From contig CANGMH010000005.1 of the NCBI GenBank assembly GCA_947454005.1, positions 1 to 39,606 on the forward strand: a stretch of DNA of 39,606 nt. The letters are read 5' to 3'. Shown here in pieces: positions 1-10,381 of the stretch (position 1 is the first letter of the stretch; each line of letters opens with the position of its first letter). The notes beneath the pieces are model-generated. The model had not been told where the DNA came from. It searched no databases and saw only the letters and a list, made by a program, of their open reading frames with translations. This DNA is from Verrucomicrobiota bacterium. GTDB taxonomy: Bacteria > Verrucomicrobiota > Verrucomicrobiia > Limisphaerales > UBA9464. The translations under genes and the position numbers were made by a program.

Positions 1-936
1 GCCCAGGGCAACCTGTACGCCGGGACCGGCGACAACACGCATCCGGGCGCATCGGACGGCTACACGCCGGTGGACGAACGCGACGGTCGCGGTCCATGGG
101 ACGCCCTGAAATCGGCCGCGAACGCGAACGATCTCCGCGGGAAGATCCTGCGGATCCATCCGGAACCCGACGGCACCGCGACCATCCCCAAGGGCAACCT
201 CTTCCCGCCGGGCACTCCGAAGACGCGGCCCGAGATCTACGTGATGGGCAACCGCAACCCGTGGCGCATCTCCGTCGACCAACGCAACGGCTACCTCTAT
301 TGGGGCGAGGTCGGGCCGGACGCGGGCGGACCGAACGAGAAGCGCGGACCGGCGGGCTTCGACGAGATCAACCAGGCGCGCGTCGCCGGCAACTTCGGCT
401 GGCCCTTGGTCATCGCGGACAACAAGCCCTACCACCGCCACGATTTCGCCACCGGCGTCAGCGGCGAGGCATGGGACCCGCTGCATCCGGTGAACGGATC
501 GCGCTACAACACCGGTCCGCGCGAGCTCCCGCCGGCCCAGCCGGCCTTCATCTGGTATCCGTACGGGCCGTCGACCAAGTTCCCCGCGGTGAAGGACGGC
601 GGCCGCACCGCCTGCGCCGGCCCGGTGTACCACTTCGACGAGAAGCTGCGGTCGCCGACGAAGCTGCCGCGCGAGTACGACCGCACGCTGTTCATCTACG
701 AGTGGTCGCGGAACTGGATCATGGCCGTCCATCTCGACGAAGACGACCGCATCGCCAAGAACGCCGACGGGTCGCTGCGCATGGAACGCTTCTGCCCGAA
801 GATGACCTTCGTCAGGCCGATGGACATCGAGCTCGGGGCCGACGGCTGCCTGTACGTGCTGGAGAACGGCACCGCGTGGACCGGGAACAAGGACACCCAG
901 ATCGTGCGGATCGAGCACCATCCGGCCGCGGAGTGA
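1..936 (+). CDS. PQQ-dependent sugar dehydrogenase (glucose/sorbosone dehydrogenase family), C-terminal part
   Basis: The reading frame is open from base 1, so the N-terminus lies upstream of the window; the track start at 70 is only an internal Met-initiated call. The visible 311 residues match the later blades of the glucose/sorbosone dehydrogenase six-bladed propeller: GTGDNTH, LRGKILRIHP, the family hallmark MGNRNPWRIS, YWGEVGPDAG, and a late blade with DIELGADGCLYVLENG. The family oxidises aldose sugars in the periplasm with PQQ or a related quinone. In Bacteroidota and Verrucomicrobiota such proteins are often large and fused to ThuA or cytochrome modules; none follows here, since the protein ends shortly after the last blade. 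The next gene is convergent and 10 bp away. The substrate cannot be told from the sequence. Confidence 0.85.
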   Translation, partial: AQGNLYAGTGDNTHPGASDGYTPVDERDGRGPWDALKSAANANDLRGKILRIHPEPDGTATIPKGNLFPPGTPKTRPEIYVMGNRNPWRISVDQRNGYLYWGEVGPDAGGPNEKRGPAGFDEINQARVAGNFGWPLVIADNKPYHRHDFATGVSGEAWDPLHPVNGSRYNTGPRELPPAQPAFIWYPYGPSTKFPAVKDGGRTACAGPVYHFDEKLRSPTKLPREYDRTLFIYEWSRNWIMAVHLDEDDRIAKNADGSLRMERFCPKMTFVRPMDIELGADGCLYVLENGTAWTGNKDTQIVRIEHHPAAE

Positions 937-946
937 GCGGCGCGGA

Positions 947-1771
947 TCAGGCGGCGTCCCACTCGAGCTCGGCGAGCACGGGGCGGTGGTCGGAAGCGAC
1001 GCGTTCGTCGAGGACGCGGATGGTGACGACGCGCCAGCGCGCGGCCGGTCGGGCGAACACGTAGTCGATCCGCACCTTGGGCGCGTCGGCCGGATCGGTC
1101 GGCTGCGGGTCCTCCGCGGCGGCATCGGACCAGCCCTCCGAGAACCCGCGCACCACCGGGCTCCCGGGCAGGTCGTTCATGTCGCCGGCGAGGATCGTCG
1201 GCGTCGCGTCGGTGAAGAGCTGGTGCAGCTCGGCGGATTGGAGCCGCCGGTCGCCGTCGTCGCGGGTGGCGTCGAGATGCGTGCCGACGAAGCGGATCCC
1301 GGGCATGCCGGGAGGACGTACCATGGCCGAGACGGCGATGCGCGGCTCGCGCTTCGACGGGTTCGGTAGATGGTGGGTCGCGAAGCCCGAGAGGGGCCAT
1401 CGGCTGAGCAGCATCTGCCCGTATTCTCCGCCCTGGAAATCCATCGCCGCACCGAACTCGCCGTGGAGCCCGGTCAGACGGATGTACTCGGCCGGTTGGT
1501 CCACGCTCCCGGTGCGGCGCGCGCGGCGGTCGAGCTCCTGCAGCGCCACCAGGTCGGCACCGGAACCGCGGATGATCCGCGCGATCCGCTCCAGGTCGAC
1601 CTTCCCGTCGAGTCCTTCGCTGTGGTGGAGGTTGTAGGTGAGGACGCGGAGCGCCGGCCGCGTGGCGGCGGTCCGGCATCCTGCGGCGAGCGCCGCGGCG
1701 AAGGTCCCGGCGATGAAGCCGCGGCGGTCGATGGTCCTGGTGTTCATCTTGCGATCGGTCTCGTCCGTCAT
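947..1771 (-). CDS. Endonuclease/exonuclease/phosphatase family protein, Tat lipoprotein
   Basis: The fold is the DNase I-like phosphoesterase family (EEP). Its catalytic landmarks are in order: LTYNLHH near residue 44, LQELDR (metal-binding Glu), GTHLD, GDMND, DYVFARP and SDHRP near the C-terminus. The N-terminus carries a twin-arginine motif (DRRGFIAG) followed by a hydrophobic stretch and a good lipobox (LAAGC, Cys32), so the protein is probably exported folded by Tat and lipid-anchored. Met9 (1747) is an alternative start and still keeps the Tat signal; no clear ribosome binding site decides between them. It lies 75 bp downstream of the propeller gene on the same strand and may be co-transcribed. 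The substrate could be nucleic acid, phospholipid or sugar phosphate; the family alone does not tell. Confidence 0.85.
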   Translation of the reverse strand: MTDETDRKMNTRTIDRRGFIAGTFAAALAAGCRTAATRPALRVLTYNLHHSEGLDGKVDLERIARIIRGSGADLVALQELDRRARRTGSVDQPAEYIRLTGLHGEFGAAMDFQGGEYGQMLLSRWPLSGFATHHLPNPSKREPRIAVSAMVRPPGMPGIRFVGTHLDATRDDGDRRLQSAELHQLFTDATPTILAGDMNDLPGSPVVRGFSEGWSDAAAEDPQPTDPADAPKVRIDYVFARPAARWRVVTIRVLDERVASDHRPVLAELEWDAA

Positions 1772-1829
1772 CCGTTCTCGGTGGCCGGGATCAAGAAGCG
1801 GACGAGGACCGATGGCAAGGTCGGCGACA

Positions 1830-1845
1830 CGGCCGGAGCCGGCCG
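1830..1845 (-). terminator. Possible weak stem-loop after the propeller gene
   Basis: A 6-bp GC stem (cggccg) closed by a 4-base loop lies directly after the stop of the minus-strand propeller gene. There is no T-tract, so it may only be a GC-rich chance hairpin. Confidence 0.25.
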
Positions 1846-1846
1846 C

Positions 1847-2968
1847 TCAATCCGCGACGTTGACGAGCTTGAGCGCGCCGATGCCGCCGGGGTTCCACGC
1901 GGTGAAGACGATGTACACCTCGCGCTTGCTGCCGGTGCCGGAGACGTACCAGCAGGCGCCGTGGACGCTCTGCACATCGGCGTAGCCGAGGTCGTCGCGA
2001 GGACGGATCGTGGCGACGACGGCGTGTTTCTTGAGGTTCACGATGAAGATCGGGCCGGCCTTGGTCTTGTCGGTGTCGTTGAGGCACGGCGCGAGGGCGT
2101 GGTCGCCCCAGATGTCCATGTTGCAGATCGTGCTGCCGGGCGGCAGGCCGTCGATCGCCTGGAAGCGCTCGTGCTTCATGTCCCAATCCATGATGCGGCC
2201 TTCGGGGCGGGCCGAGATTAGCAGCGACCCGGTGCGCGGATCAAAGGAGATCCCGTGCGGCGTCTGCGACATGGCTTTGCCGCCATGGATCTTCGCGGAG
2301 TACCGCAGCGGCGATGTCTCGGCGCCCATGAAGAACGCCTTGCCGTAGCCGTCGGTGATCCACAGGTGGCCTTCGTCCTGGATGGCCACATCCGTCGGTG
2401 CGTAGCCCTTCTTGTCGGCGTATTGCGCGAACGGCGGCATGCCGAGGTTCTCGCTGTGCTGGAACGTGGTGTCGGTCAGGTGGATCTGGCCGTCGTCGTT
2501 GTCGGCGGCCGCGACCAGCGCGGGCCTGCCCTTGCGGGGGAAGATGTCGGCGCCGTGCAGGTTGCCCTTCTTCAGCGCGGGATCGCCCTCGACGATCCAC
2601 GACCGGCTGAGCTTGTTGCTGAAGCCGACGAAGCCGACGTCCTTCAGGCCCCAGTACACGGCGTCGTTCTTGGCGTCGAAGATCACGGTGCCGTGCGCGC
2701 CCTTCACGAACGGGACGGCGGCCGGCGGGACCGGGACGAGATCGGGCGCGGCGATGAACTTCCAGAATCCTTGGCCGGAGACCTTGGTGCCGGGTTCCAG
2801 TTTGGCCGCTTTCGGCGCGCGGACGGGCCCGGTCTTCTCCACGACGAACGGGAGCGGGACGGCGGTGACCGCCGTGTCCTTGGGATGGCCGCCACCGGCG
2901 TCATGGGCGGAAATAGCCGGAGAAAATGCCACGAGGGCACACGTCAACAATACAGGTAGGGAACGCAT
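1847..2968 (-). CDS. Secreted beta-propeller protein of unknown function
   Basis: I chose the start at 2968 because MRSLPVLLTCALVAFSPAISAHD is a clean Sec signal peptide; the track start adds 31 residues without signal character. The mature protein (about 350 residues) has NHL/SMP-30-like propeller strands: GTVIFDAKNDAVYWGLKD, ALVAAADNDDGQIHLTD, VAIQDEGHLWITDGYGKAF, GISFDPRTGSLLISARPEGRIMDWD and CNMDIWGDHALAPCLND. No catalytic signature is obvious. It is probably a periplasmic or outer-membrane-associated binding or structural propeller. The endonuclease-like lipoprotein gene follows on the same strand, and a small membrane protein gene is divergent upstream. I do not recognise a named family. 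Confidence 0.7.
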   Translation of the reverse strand: MRSLPVLLTCALVAFSPAISAHDAGGGHPKDTAVTAVPLPFVVEKTGPVRAPKAAKLEPGTKVSGQGFWKFIAAPDLVPVPPAAVPFVKGAHGTVIFDAKNDAVYWGLKDVGFVGFSNKLSRSWIVEGDPALKKGNLHGADIFPRKGRPALVAAADNDDGQIHLTDTTFQHSENLGMPPFAQYADKKGYAPTDVAIQDEGHLWITDGYGKAFFMGAETSPLRYSAKIHGGKAMSQTPHGISFDPRTGSLLISARPEGRIMDWDMKHERFQAIDGLPPGSTICNMDIWGDHALAPCLNDTDKTKAGPIFIVNLKKHAVVATIRPRDDLGYADVQSVHGACWYVSGTGSKREVYIVFTAWNPGGIGALKLVNVAD

Positions 2969-3120
2969 TTGTTTGGGTTTGGCAACGCGAGATGCCGGGG
3001 AGGAGGCTTCCAAGCCGCGGCGATGAAGTGAAGCGAAACCTGTCGTCGGACACGGGATCATCGTTTTTCCGCGCGATGGGGCGGCGACACGGAGCCGTCC
3101 TCGTCGTAACGTCGGTCCCG

Positions 3121-3627
3121 ATGCGCCTCATGCATCTTGTCGTGGAGGATCCGAAGAAATCGCCGGACACGGGCGCGGTCGCTCCCGTCGTCTGGATCGC
3201 CCTCGCGGCGGCCGCGGCGTTGACGGTGTTCGCAGCGTGGGTCTCCGGCGGCAGGAGCGCCCCCGTCCCGGTCCCGGAAGGGATCCGCATCGCGGCTGCG
3301 GGCTATTCGACCAACGGCGACGGCGAACGCTGCGCCGTGCTGCGCATCCACAACGCCAACCCGGTCCCGATGCTGGGCCTGACCTACATGGATGCCTACC
3401 CGAACCGGCTGGGTCTGTTCGTGCCGTTGCCCGCGTCCGGGGATGCGACGGGCGTGCTGTCCCTTCCGACGAACGCGGTGGCAAGCGCGGTCCAGCTGAC
3501 GTGCTACGTCGAGGACCGCCGGTGGTACGTCCTGGCGTTGATGGCGATCGAACGGTGGAGGACCGGCCGCGTGCAACCGGCCCACCGGGTGCTGTTCGTC
3601 GTCCCCGGCCCCGTGGTCGGACCGTGA
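3121..3627 (+). CDS. Small membrane-anchored hypothetical protein
   Basis: I place the start at ATG 3121; ATG 3130 is equally possible. The track start at 2926 is unlikely because it overlaps the start region of the divergent gene. The 168-residue product has a short cytoplasmic N-terminus, one transmembrane helix (VVWIALAAAAALTVFAAWV, about residues 22-40) and an extracytoplasmic domain of about 120 residues rich in beta-strand-like segments (CAVLRIHNANPVPMLGLTY, VASAVQLTCYVEDRRWYVL). Two or three Cys residues could form a disulfide. I recognise no family. It is followed 105 bp later by the kinase gene on the same strand. Confidence 0.5.
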   Translation: MRLMHLVVEDPKKSPDTGAVAPVVWIALAAAAALTVFAAWVSGGRSAPVPVPEGIRIAAAGYSTNGDGERCAVLRIHNANPVPMLGLTYMDAYPNRLGLFVPLPASGDATGVLSLPTNAVASAVQLTCYVEDRRWYVLALMAIERWRTGRVQPAHRVLFVVPGPVVGP

Positions 3628-3732
3628 GCGGTCGTCGTCCCGAGCGACGGGCACCCGGCGCCGGAAACAAGACTGCCGACCGGGCAGGGTCCTCTGTAAC
3701 CTCGCGTCCCGTCCTCCTCAGGAAGCGCGTGT

Positions 3733-7038
<3,306 letters not shown>

Positions 7039-7119
7039 CCGATGGCGGCCGACTCCGTCATGCCCCTCTACCCCGAGGTCGGTGCGGTCGATCCAGCCCC
7101 GCGGGGAGTCCGCGAGGTT

Positions 7120-7277
7120 TTGGACTGCGGCAGTCCTCTGCCGCTTTCGGAGATCAGGTTTGGCTACGAAGGGGCGCAAGCGGCGCAAAGACGCCGATTC
7201 CGATGGCTTTATCTTCTTCGGCCCTCCGCGACTGCTAGCGCTCCGGCCCAAAGCGGCAGAGGACTGCCGCAGTCCAA
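7120..7277. repeat. Inverted-repeat element with perfect 28-bp arms (REP/MITE-like)
   Basis: The left arm 7120-7147 (ttggactgcggcagtcctct...) and right arm 7250-7277 are exact reverse complements over 28 bases, separated by 102 bases. The outer flanks also resemble each other imperfectly. It fills most of the gap between the kinase and sigma genes. The track ORFs that run through it (for example 7082) are artefacts. I recall similar ggcagaggactgccgcagtcc sequences as dispersed repeats in Verrucomicrobiota genomes, but no second copy lies in this window. Confidence 0.8.
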
Positions 7278-7327
7278 GACGCTGGCGCGACTTCCCGCGG
7301 CCTGCCCATCGAAGTGAAACTCACGCC

Positions 7328-8077
7328 GTGAACACTCCCGCCCTCTCCGCCGCCGCATCGGGCGCCTTCGGTCCGACGCGTTGGACTCTCGTGCTCGCGG
7401 CCCGGGGCGGGACGCCGGAGGCGCGGGCGGCGCTGGGCGAGCTGTGCGCGGCGTACTGGACGCCGGTGTTCCGTTTCCTCCGTCGCGAAGGGCGCGACGA
7501 GGACGCGGCGCGCGAGCTGACACAGGAGTTCTTCGCCCGGCTGCTCGCCCGCGGCGGCGTGGCCGGAGCGGCGCCGGAGCGCGGACGTTTCCGCTCGTTC
7601 CTGCTCGGCGCGGTGAAGCATTTCCTCGGCGACCTACGCGACCGGGAGAACGCGGCCAAGCGCGGTGGCGGCATGGTGCCGGAATCCCTCGACCACGACA
7701 CCGGCCACGGCACGGCCCCGGGGTTGCAGGTCGCGGATCCGACCTCGGACGTGCCGGATCGTGCGTTCGATCGCGAATGGGCCTTGGCCGTCATGGCGCG
7801 CTCGCTCGGCGCGCTGGAAGCCGAGTTCGCCGCGACGGGCCGCGCCGCGCATTTCACGGCGCTCAAGCCGTGGCTCGTCGGCGACGCGGCGGCGCTCTCG
7901 CAGGCGACCGTCGCCGCCGCTCTCGGGATGAGCGAAGGCGCGGTGAAGGTGGCGATCCATCGGCTGCGCCGACGGTTCCGCGAACTGGTCCGGACCGAGG
8001 TCGCGCAGACGCTGCCCGCAGGGGACGATCTCGACGCCGAGCTGCGCTACCTCATCGAGGTGTTGACTGGTGGTTGA
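7328..8077 (+). CDS. ECF-like RNA polymerase sigma factor (kinase-linked type)
   Basis: I take the GTG at 7328 as start (MNTPALSAAASGAFGPTRWTLVLAA); the longer track ORF only reads through the inverted-repeat element upstream. The 249-residue product has a sigma region 2-like segment (AYWTPVFRFLRREGRDEDAARELTQEFFARLL, about 40-75) and a region 4 helix-turn-helix (SQATVAAALGMSEGAVKVAIHRLRRRFREL, about 195-225). The PTRWTLVLAA opening and acidic DEDA/LTQEFF block are typical of the sigma factors that accompany serine/threonine kinases in Planctomycetes and Verrucomicrobia. The kinase gene upstream on the same strand is the likely partner. No ribosome binding site is evident. No anti-sigma gene is adjacent, which fits control by phosphorylation; that is inference. 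Confidence 0.8.
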   Translation: MNTPALSAAASGAFGPTRWTLVLAARGGTPEARAALGELCAAYWTPVFRFLRREGRDEDAARELTQEFFARLLARGGVAGAAPERGRFRSFLLGAVKHFLGDLRDRENAAKRGGGMVPESLDHDTGHGTAPGLQVADPTSDVPDRAFDREWALAVMARSLGALEAEFAATGRAAHFTALKPWLVGDAAALSQATVAAALGMSEGAVKVAIHRLRRRFRELVRTEVAQTLPAGDDLDAELRYLIEVLTGG

Positions 8078-8218
8078 CCCCGCGCTCCCGGGAGGGAGGA
8101 TCCTGCGACCCGCTCTCGCGGCCGGGCTTTGCTGCCGCCGCCATGCCCGTTGTCCGGACGCAGGGTGGACATCGGGAACCAGCCGCCGTGTCGCGGGCCG
8201 GTTCCCGTGGACCGCGGA

Positions 8219-9070
8219 TCACGCCTGGGTATCGCGGCGGAGTTTCCGGGCCACACCGAGCAACAAGCAGGCGCCGCCGGCCAGGGCGGCCCATTCCTGC
8301 GGTTCGGGCACGGCGGTGAGGGCCTGGGGCTCGCTGTAGAAGAAGTCGTCCATCGCCACGACGTCGTGGGTCGGGTCGTCGATGTTGCCGGGGCCGAGAG
8401 CGAGGTTGCCCGAGGTGATGCGGACGCTCGTCGCGACCTGTCCTGGATCGAGGGTGAGGCCGAGGAAGGAGAGCCCCTGGTTGTTCACCGGCGCGAACCC
8501 GCTCGCCAGCACGACCCCGCCGGCGCCGATCAGCTCGAGCTTGGTCGTGTTGGCGAGGTCCACGTCCGCGAAGATAGCGCCGAACGCGGTGATGGTCGCG
8601 GCCTGGGAGGTGGTGTTCGGTTGGAAGAACGTGGCCTCGAGGTTGACCGAGCCGACCGCGGCGAAGAGGCGCTGCGGGCTGAACAGGCTGAACTCGGCGA
8701 CGTATCCGGCGTCCACGTTGCCGAACTTCCGCGTGACGCTGGACGCGCTGTTCTCGCTGACTTGGAAGCCGCTGCCGTCGGTGCCGAACACGGCGCCGCG
8801 CCGCGAGGTGGTGTTGAAGAAATCGGCGGGCATGGAGACCGGGAGCGCGGCGGCGTCCCAGTTGATCTCGCGGCGCCCGGTGGCGAGCGTGGTGCCGAGT
8901 GTGTTGTTCGCTCCGTTGTTGGCGCCGCCGATGGCGGTCTTGAAGTCGTTGACCGGCGTGCTCAGCCCGGTGTCGGAGCTGCCGGTGCCGATGCCGGAGA
9001 AGAGCGCGGCCTGGGTGTCGAGAGCGAGAGCCGCGGTGGCCGCGGCGAGGAGGGATCGGGTGTGTTTCAT
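8219..9070 (-). CDS. PEP-CTERM sorting domain protein
   Basis: The 283-residue protein starts with a Sec signal peptide (MKHTRSLLAAATAALALDTQA). Its C-terminus is a PEP-CTERM sorting signal: VPEPQEWAALAGGACLLLGVARKLRR, that is VPEP, a hydrophobic helix and a basic tail. An exosortase would cleave this at the membrane. The body has phrases seen in a widespread PEP-CTERM family (GRREINWDAAALPVS, FFNTTSRRGAVFGTDGSGFQVS, FGAIFADVDLANTTKLEL, VAMDDFFYSEP). Its ligand or function is unknown; a matrix or surface role is likely. No exosortase gene is visible here. It is divergent from the ECF sigma operon, with a promoter-like arm upstream that mirrors the one before the sigma gene. Confidence 0.9.
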   Translation of the reverse strand: MKHTRSLLAAATAALALDTQAALFSGIGTGSSDTGLSTPVNDFKTAIGGANNGANNTLGTTLATGRREINWDAAALPVSMPADFFNTTSRRGAVFGTDGSGFQVSENSASSVTRKFGNVDAGYVAEFSLFSPQRLFAAVGSVNLEATFFQPNTTSQAATITAFGAIFADVDLANTTKLELIGAGGVVLASGFAPVNNQGLSFLGLTLDPGQVATSVRITSGNLALGPGNIDDPTHDVVAMDDFFYSEPQALTAVPEPQEWAALAGGACLLLGVARKLRRDTQA

Positions 9071-9118
9071 GGTATCGGTGGGGAGTGATCCGGCGCGGAC
9101 GGTCTTCGCCCGGTCACG

Positions 9119-9148
9119 CCCGATGACGCCGAGGCGCTGCGCGGCATT
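9119..9148 (-). promoter_or_regulatory. Putative ECF promoter driving the PEP-CTERM gene
   Basis: Read on the minus strand this arm has GTAATGC, 15 spacer bases, then GGCGTCATCGG, so GTAAT and CGTC are 17 bases apart. The layout resembles ECF promoters with an AAC/AAT-type -35 box and a CGTC-type -10 box. The CGTC box lies about 52 bases before the PEP-CTERM start codon. Together with 9195-9224 it forms an imperfect inverted repeat. Confidence 0.5.
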
Positions 9149-9194
9149 ACACGGCGCGCGAGGATTCTCCCGGCTTTGGGCGGCGGGAGTTTTC

Positions 9195-9224
9195 CGGTAA
9201 TGCTCGCCGCGCCTCCGGCGTCAT
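9195..9224 (+). promoter_or_regulatory. Putative ECF promoter driving the sigma factor operon
   Basis: Read on the plus strand this arm has GTAATGC, 15 spacer bases, then GGCGTCATCGG, with the same 17-base GTAAT-CGTC spacing as the opposite arm. In an ungapped alignment the two boxes are identical between the arms while the spacer differs, as expected of promoters. CGTC lies about 65 bases before the ATG at 9285. The sigma factor probably activates its own operon from here; this is inference. Confidence 0.5.
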
Positions 9225-9272
9225 CGGTCCCGTGGAGAAGGTGACCTGGCCGGACGGCGGCCGATGCCAGAA

Positions 9273-9278
9273 GAGGGA
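9273..9278 (+). promoter_or_regulatory. Ribosome binding site that decides the sigma factor start
   Basis: The sequence gaggga sits 6 bases before ATG 9285. No such site precedes the earlier ATG at 9264, so 9285 is the preferred start. Confidence 0.55.
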
Positions 9279-9284
9279 ACGGAC

Positions 9285-9851
9285 ATGACGGCGTGCTTGG
9301 AGCGCGTGCGCGCGGGCGACAACGCCGCGGCGCGCGACCTCGTGGACGCGCTCGCGCCGCTCGTCGGCAAGATCGTCGGCGCCCATCTGCCGTGGCGGCT
9401 CTCGGCGGACGACCTGCGCCAGGAGATCTTCATGAAGGTGTTCGCGCGGTTGGACCAATACGCAGGCGTGGTGCCGTTCGAGCATTGGGTCGCGCGGGTC
9501 GCGCTGAACACCTGCCGCGACCACCAGCGGGGCGAGCAACGTTCGCGCGAGGTGCGTTGGACCGACCTCGGGGAGCAGGAGGCGGCGGTGCTCGAATCCA
9601 TCGCCCACGAGACGGCGGCGCCGGACGCGACCGAAGGCATCGCCGCGCGCGAGCTGGCGGAGCGGTTGCTCGCGACGTTGTCGCCGGACGACCGGCTGGT
9701 GGTGACGATGCTCGACCTGGAGCAGCGCACCGCGGCGGAGGTCCGCGAGTTGACGGGCTGGAGCATCACGGGCATCCGTGTCCGGGCCTTCCGGGCGCGG
9801 CGCAAGCTGCGGAAGCAGATGGAGCAGTTGCAGGAAGGACCCCGACCATGA
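9285..9851 (+). CDS. ECF sigma-70 family RNA polymerase sigma factor
   Basis: This 188-residue protein has the standard two-domain ECF layout. Region 2 (about 10-85) reads AAARDLVDALAPLVGKIV, DDLRQEIFMKVFARLDQY and FEHWVARVALNTCRDHQR. After an acidic linker, region 4 (about 125-185) reads LLATLSPDDRLVVTMLDLEQRTAAEVRELTGWSITGIRVRAFRARRKLRKQ, a complete helix-turn-helix for the -35 element. ATG 9285 is preferred over 9264 because a gaggga site precedes it. Its stop overlaps the next start (ATGA), so translation of the downstream membrane protein is probably coupled. A promoter-like arm upstream, mirrored towards the PEP-CTERM gene, suggests autoregulation. Confidence 0.9.
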   Translation: MTACLERVRAGDNAAARDLVDALAPLVGKIVGAHLPWRLSADDLRQEIFMKVFARLDQYAGVVPFEHWVARVALNTCRDHQRGEQRSREVRWTDLGEQEAAVLESIAHETAAPDATEGIAARELAERLLATLSPDDRLVVTMLDLEQRTAAEVRELTGWSITGIRVRAFRARRKLRKQMEQLQEGPRP

Positions 9852-10381
9852 GCGTACGGAAGCCATCTTGGGAGCAGCTCGCCCGCGCCGCGCGGCCGGT
9901 CGCCGCGCGTGCGGAGCCCGTTCCTCCCGCGGATTGGACCGCTGCCGTCGCCGCGAAGGCGATGGCCGGCGCGTCGCTCGGGAAGCCGTCGCTCTGGACC
10001 GTCGTGGCCGCCTGGGCCTCGTCGCCCAAGGTCGGCCTTCCGCTGCTCGCGCTGCTGCTCGCCGGAGGGATGTGGCTCGGGCCGCGGTACCTCGGGAACG
10101 GACCTTCAGCGGAGCAGCGTTCGTCGCTCTGGGCGGAGGCGACGCTCCGCCAGCTCAAGGCGTGGCATCCGATGGAATGCGAGGAGGCCGGTGCCATCGG
10201 CCGATTGCTCCAGCGTCGCGCCTCCGAGCTGACGACCACGACCAACGCCGCGGCCGTGCTGGATTCCATGCGGGACGAGATCGGCCGGTTGCTCACGCCG
10301 CCGGAGCGGGCCGCCTTCGAATCCGAGCAGGCGCGGTTGCGGGCGAGATGGTTCCCCGCCGCGAAAGGGATGACGCCGTGA
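9848..10381 (+). CDS. Single-pass membrane protein, possible anti-sigma factor
   Basis: The ATG overlaps the sigma factor stop codon by four bases. The 177-residue product has a cytoplasmic N-terminal segment of about 60 residues, one transmembrane helix (VGLPLLALLLAGGMWLGP) and a C-terminal domain that is mostly helical and charged (LTPPERAAFESEQARLRARWF). The position directly after the ECF gene and the single-pass layout are what an anti-sigma factor would show. However, I see no zinc-binding HxxxCxxC motif, and the N-terminal part is not recognisably an anti-sigma domain. The function is therefore inferred from context only. Its stop overlaps the GTG of the pseudopilin gene. Confidence 0.65.
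   Translation: MSVRKPSWEQLARAARPVAARAEPVPPADWTAAVAAKAMAGASLGKPSLWTVVAAWASSPKVGLPLLALLLAGGMWLGPRYLGNGPSAEQRSSLWAEATLRQLKAWHPMECEEAGAIGRLLQRRASELTTTTNAAAVLDSMRDEIGRLLTPPERAAFESEQARLRARWFPAAKGMTP

Noticed and set aside
7082-7327. N-terminal extension of the sigma factor ORF
   Set aside because: It translates the inverted-repeat element and has no similarity to sigma factors; GTG 7328 fits the family start.
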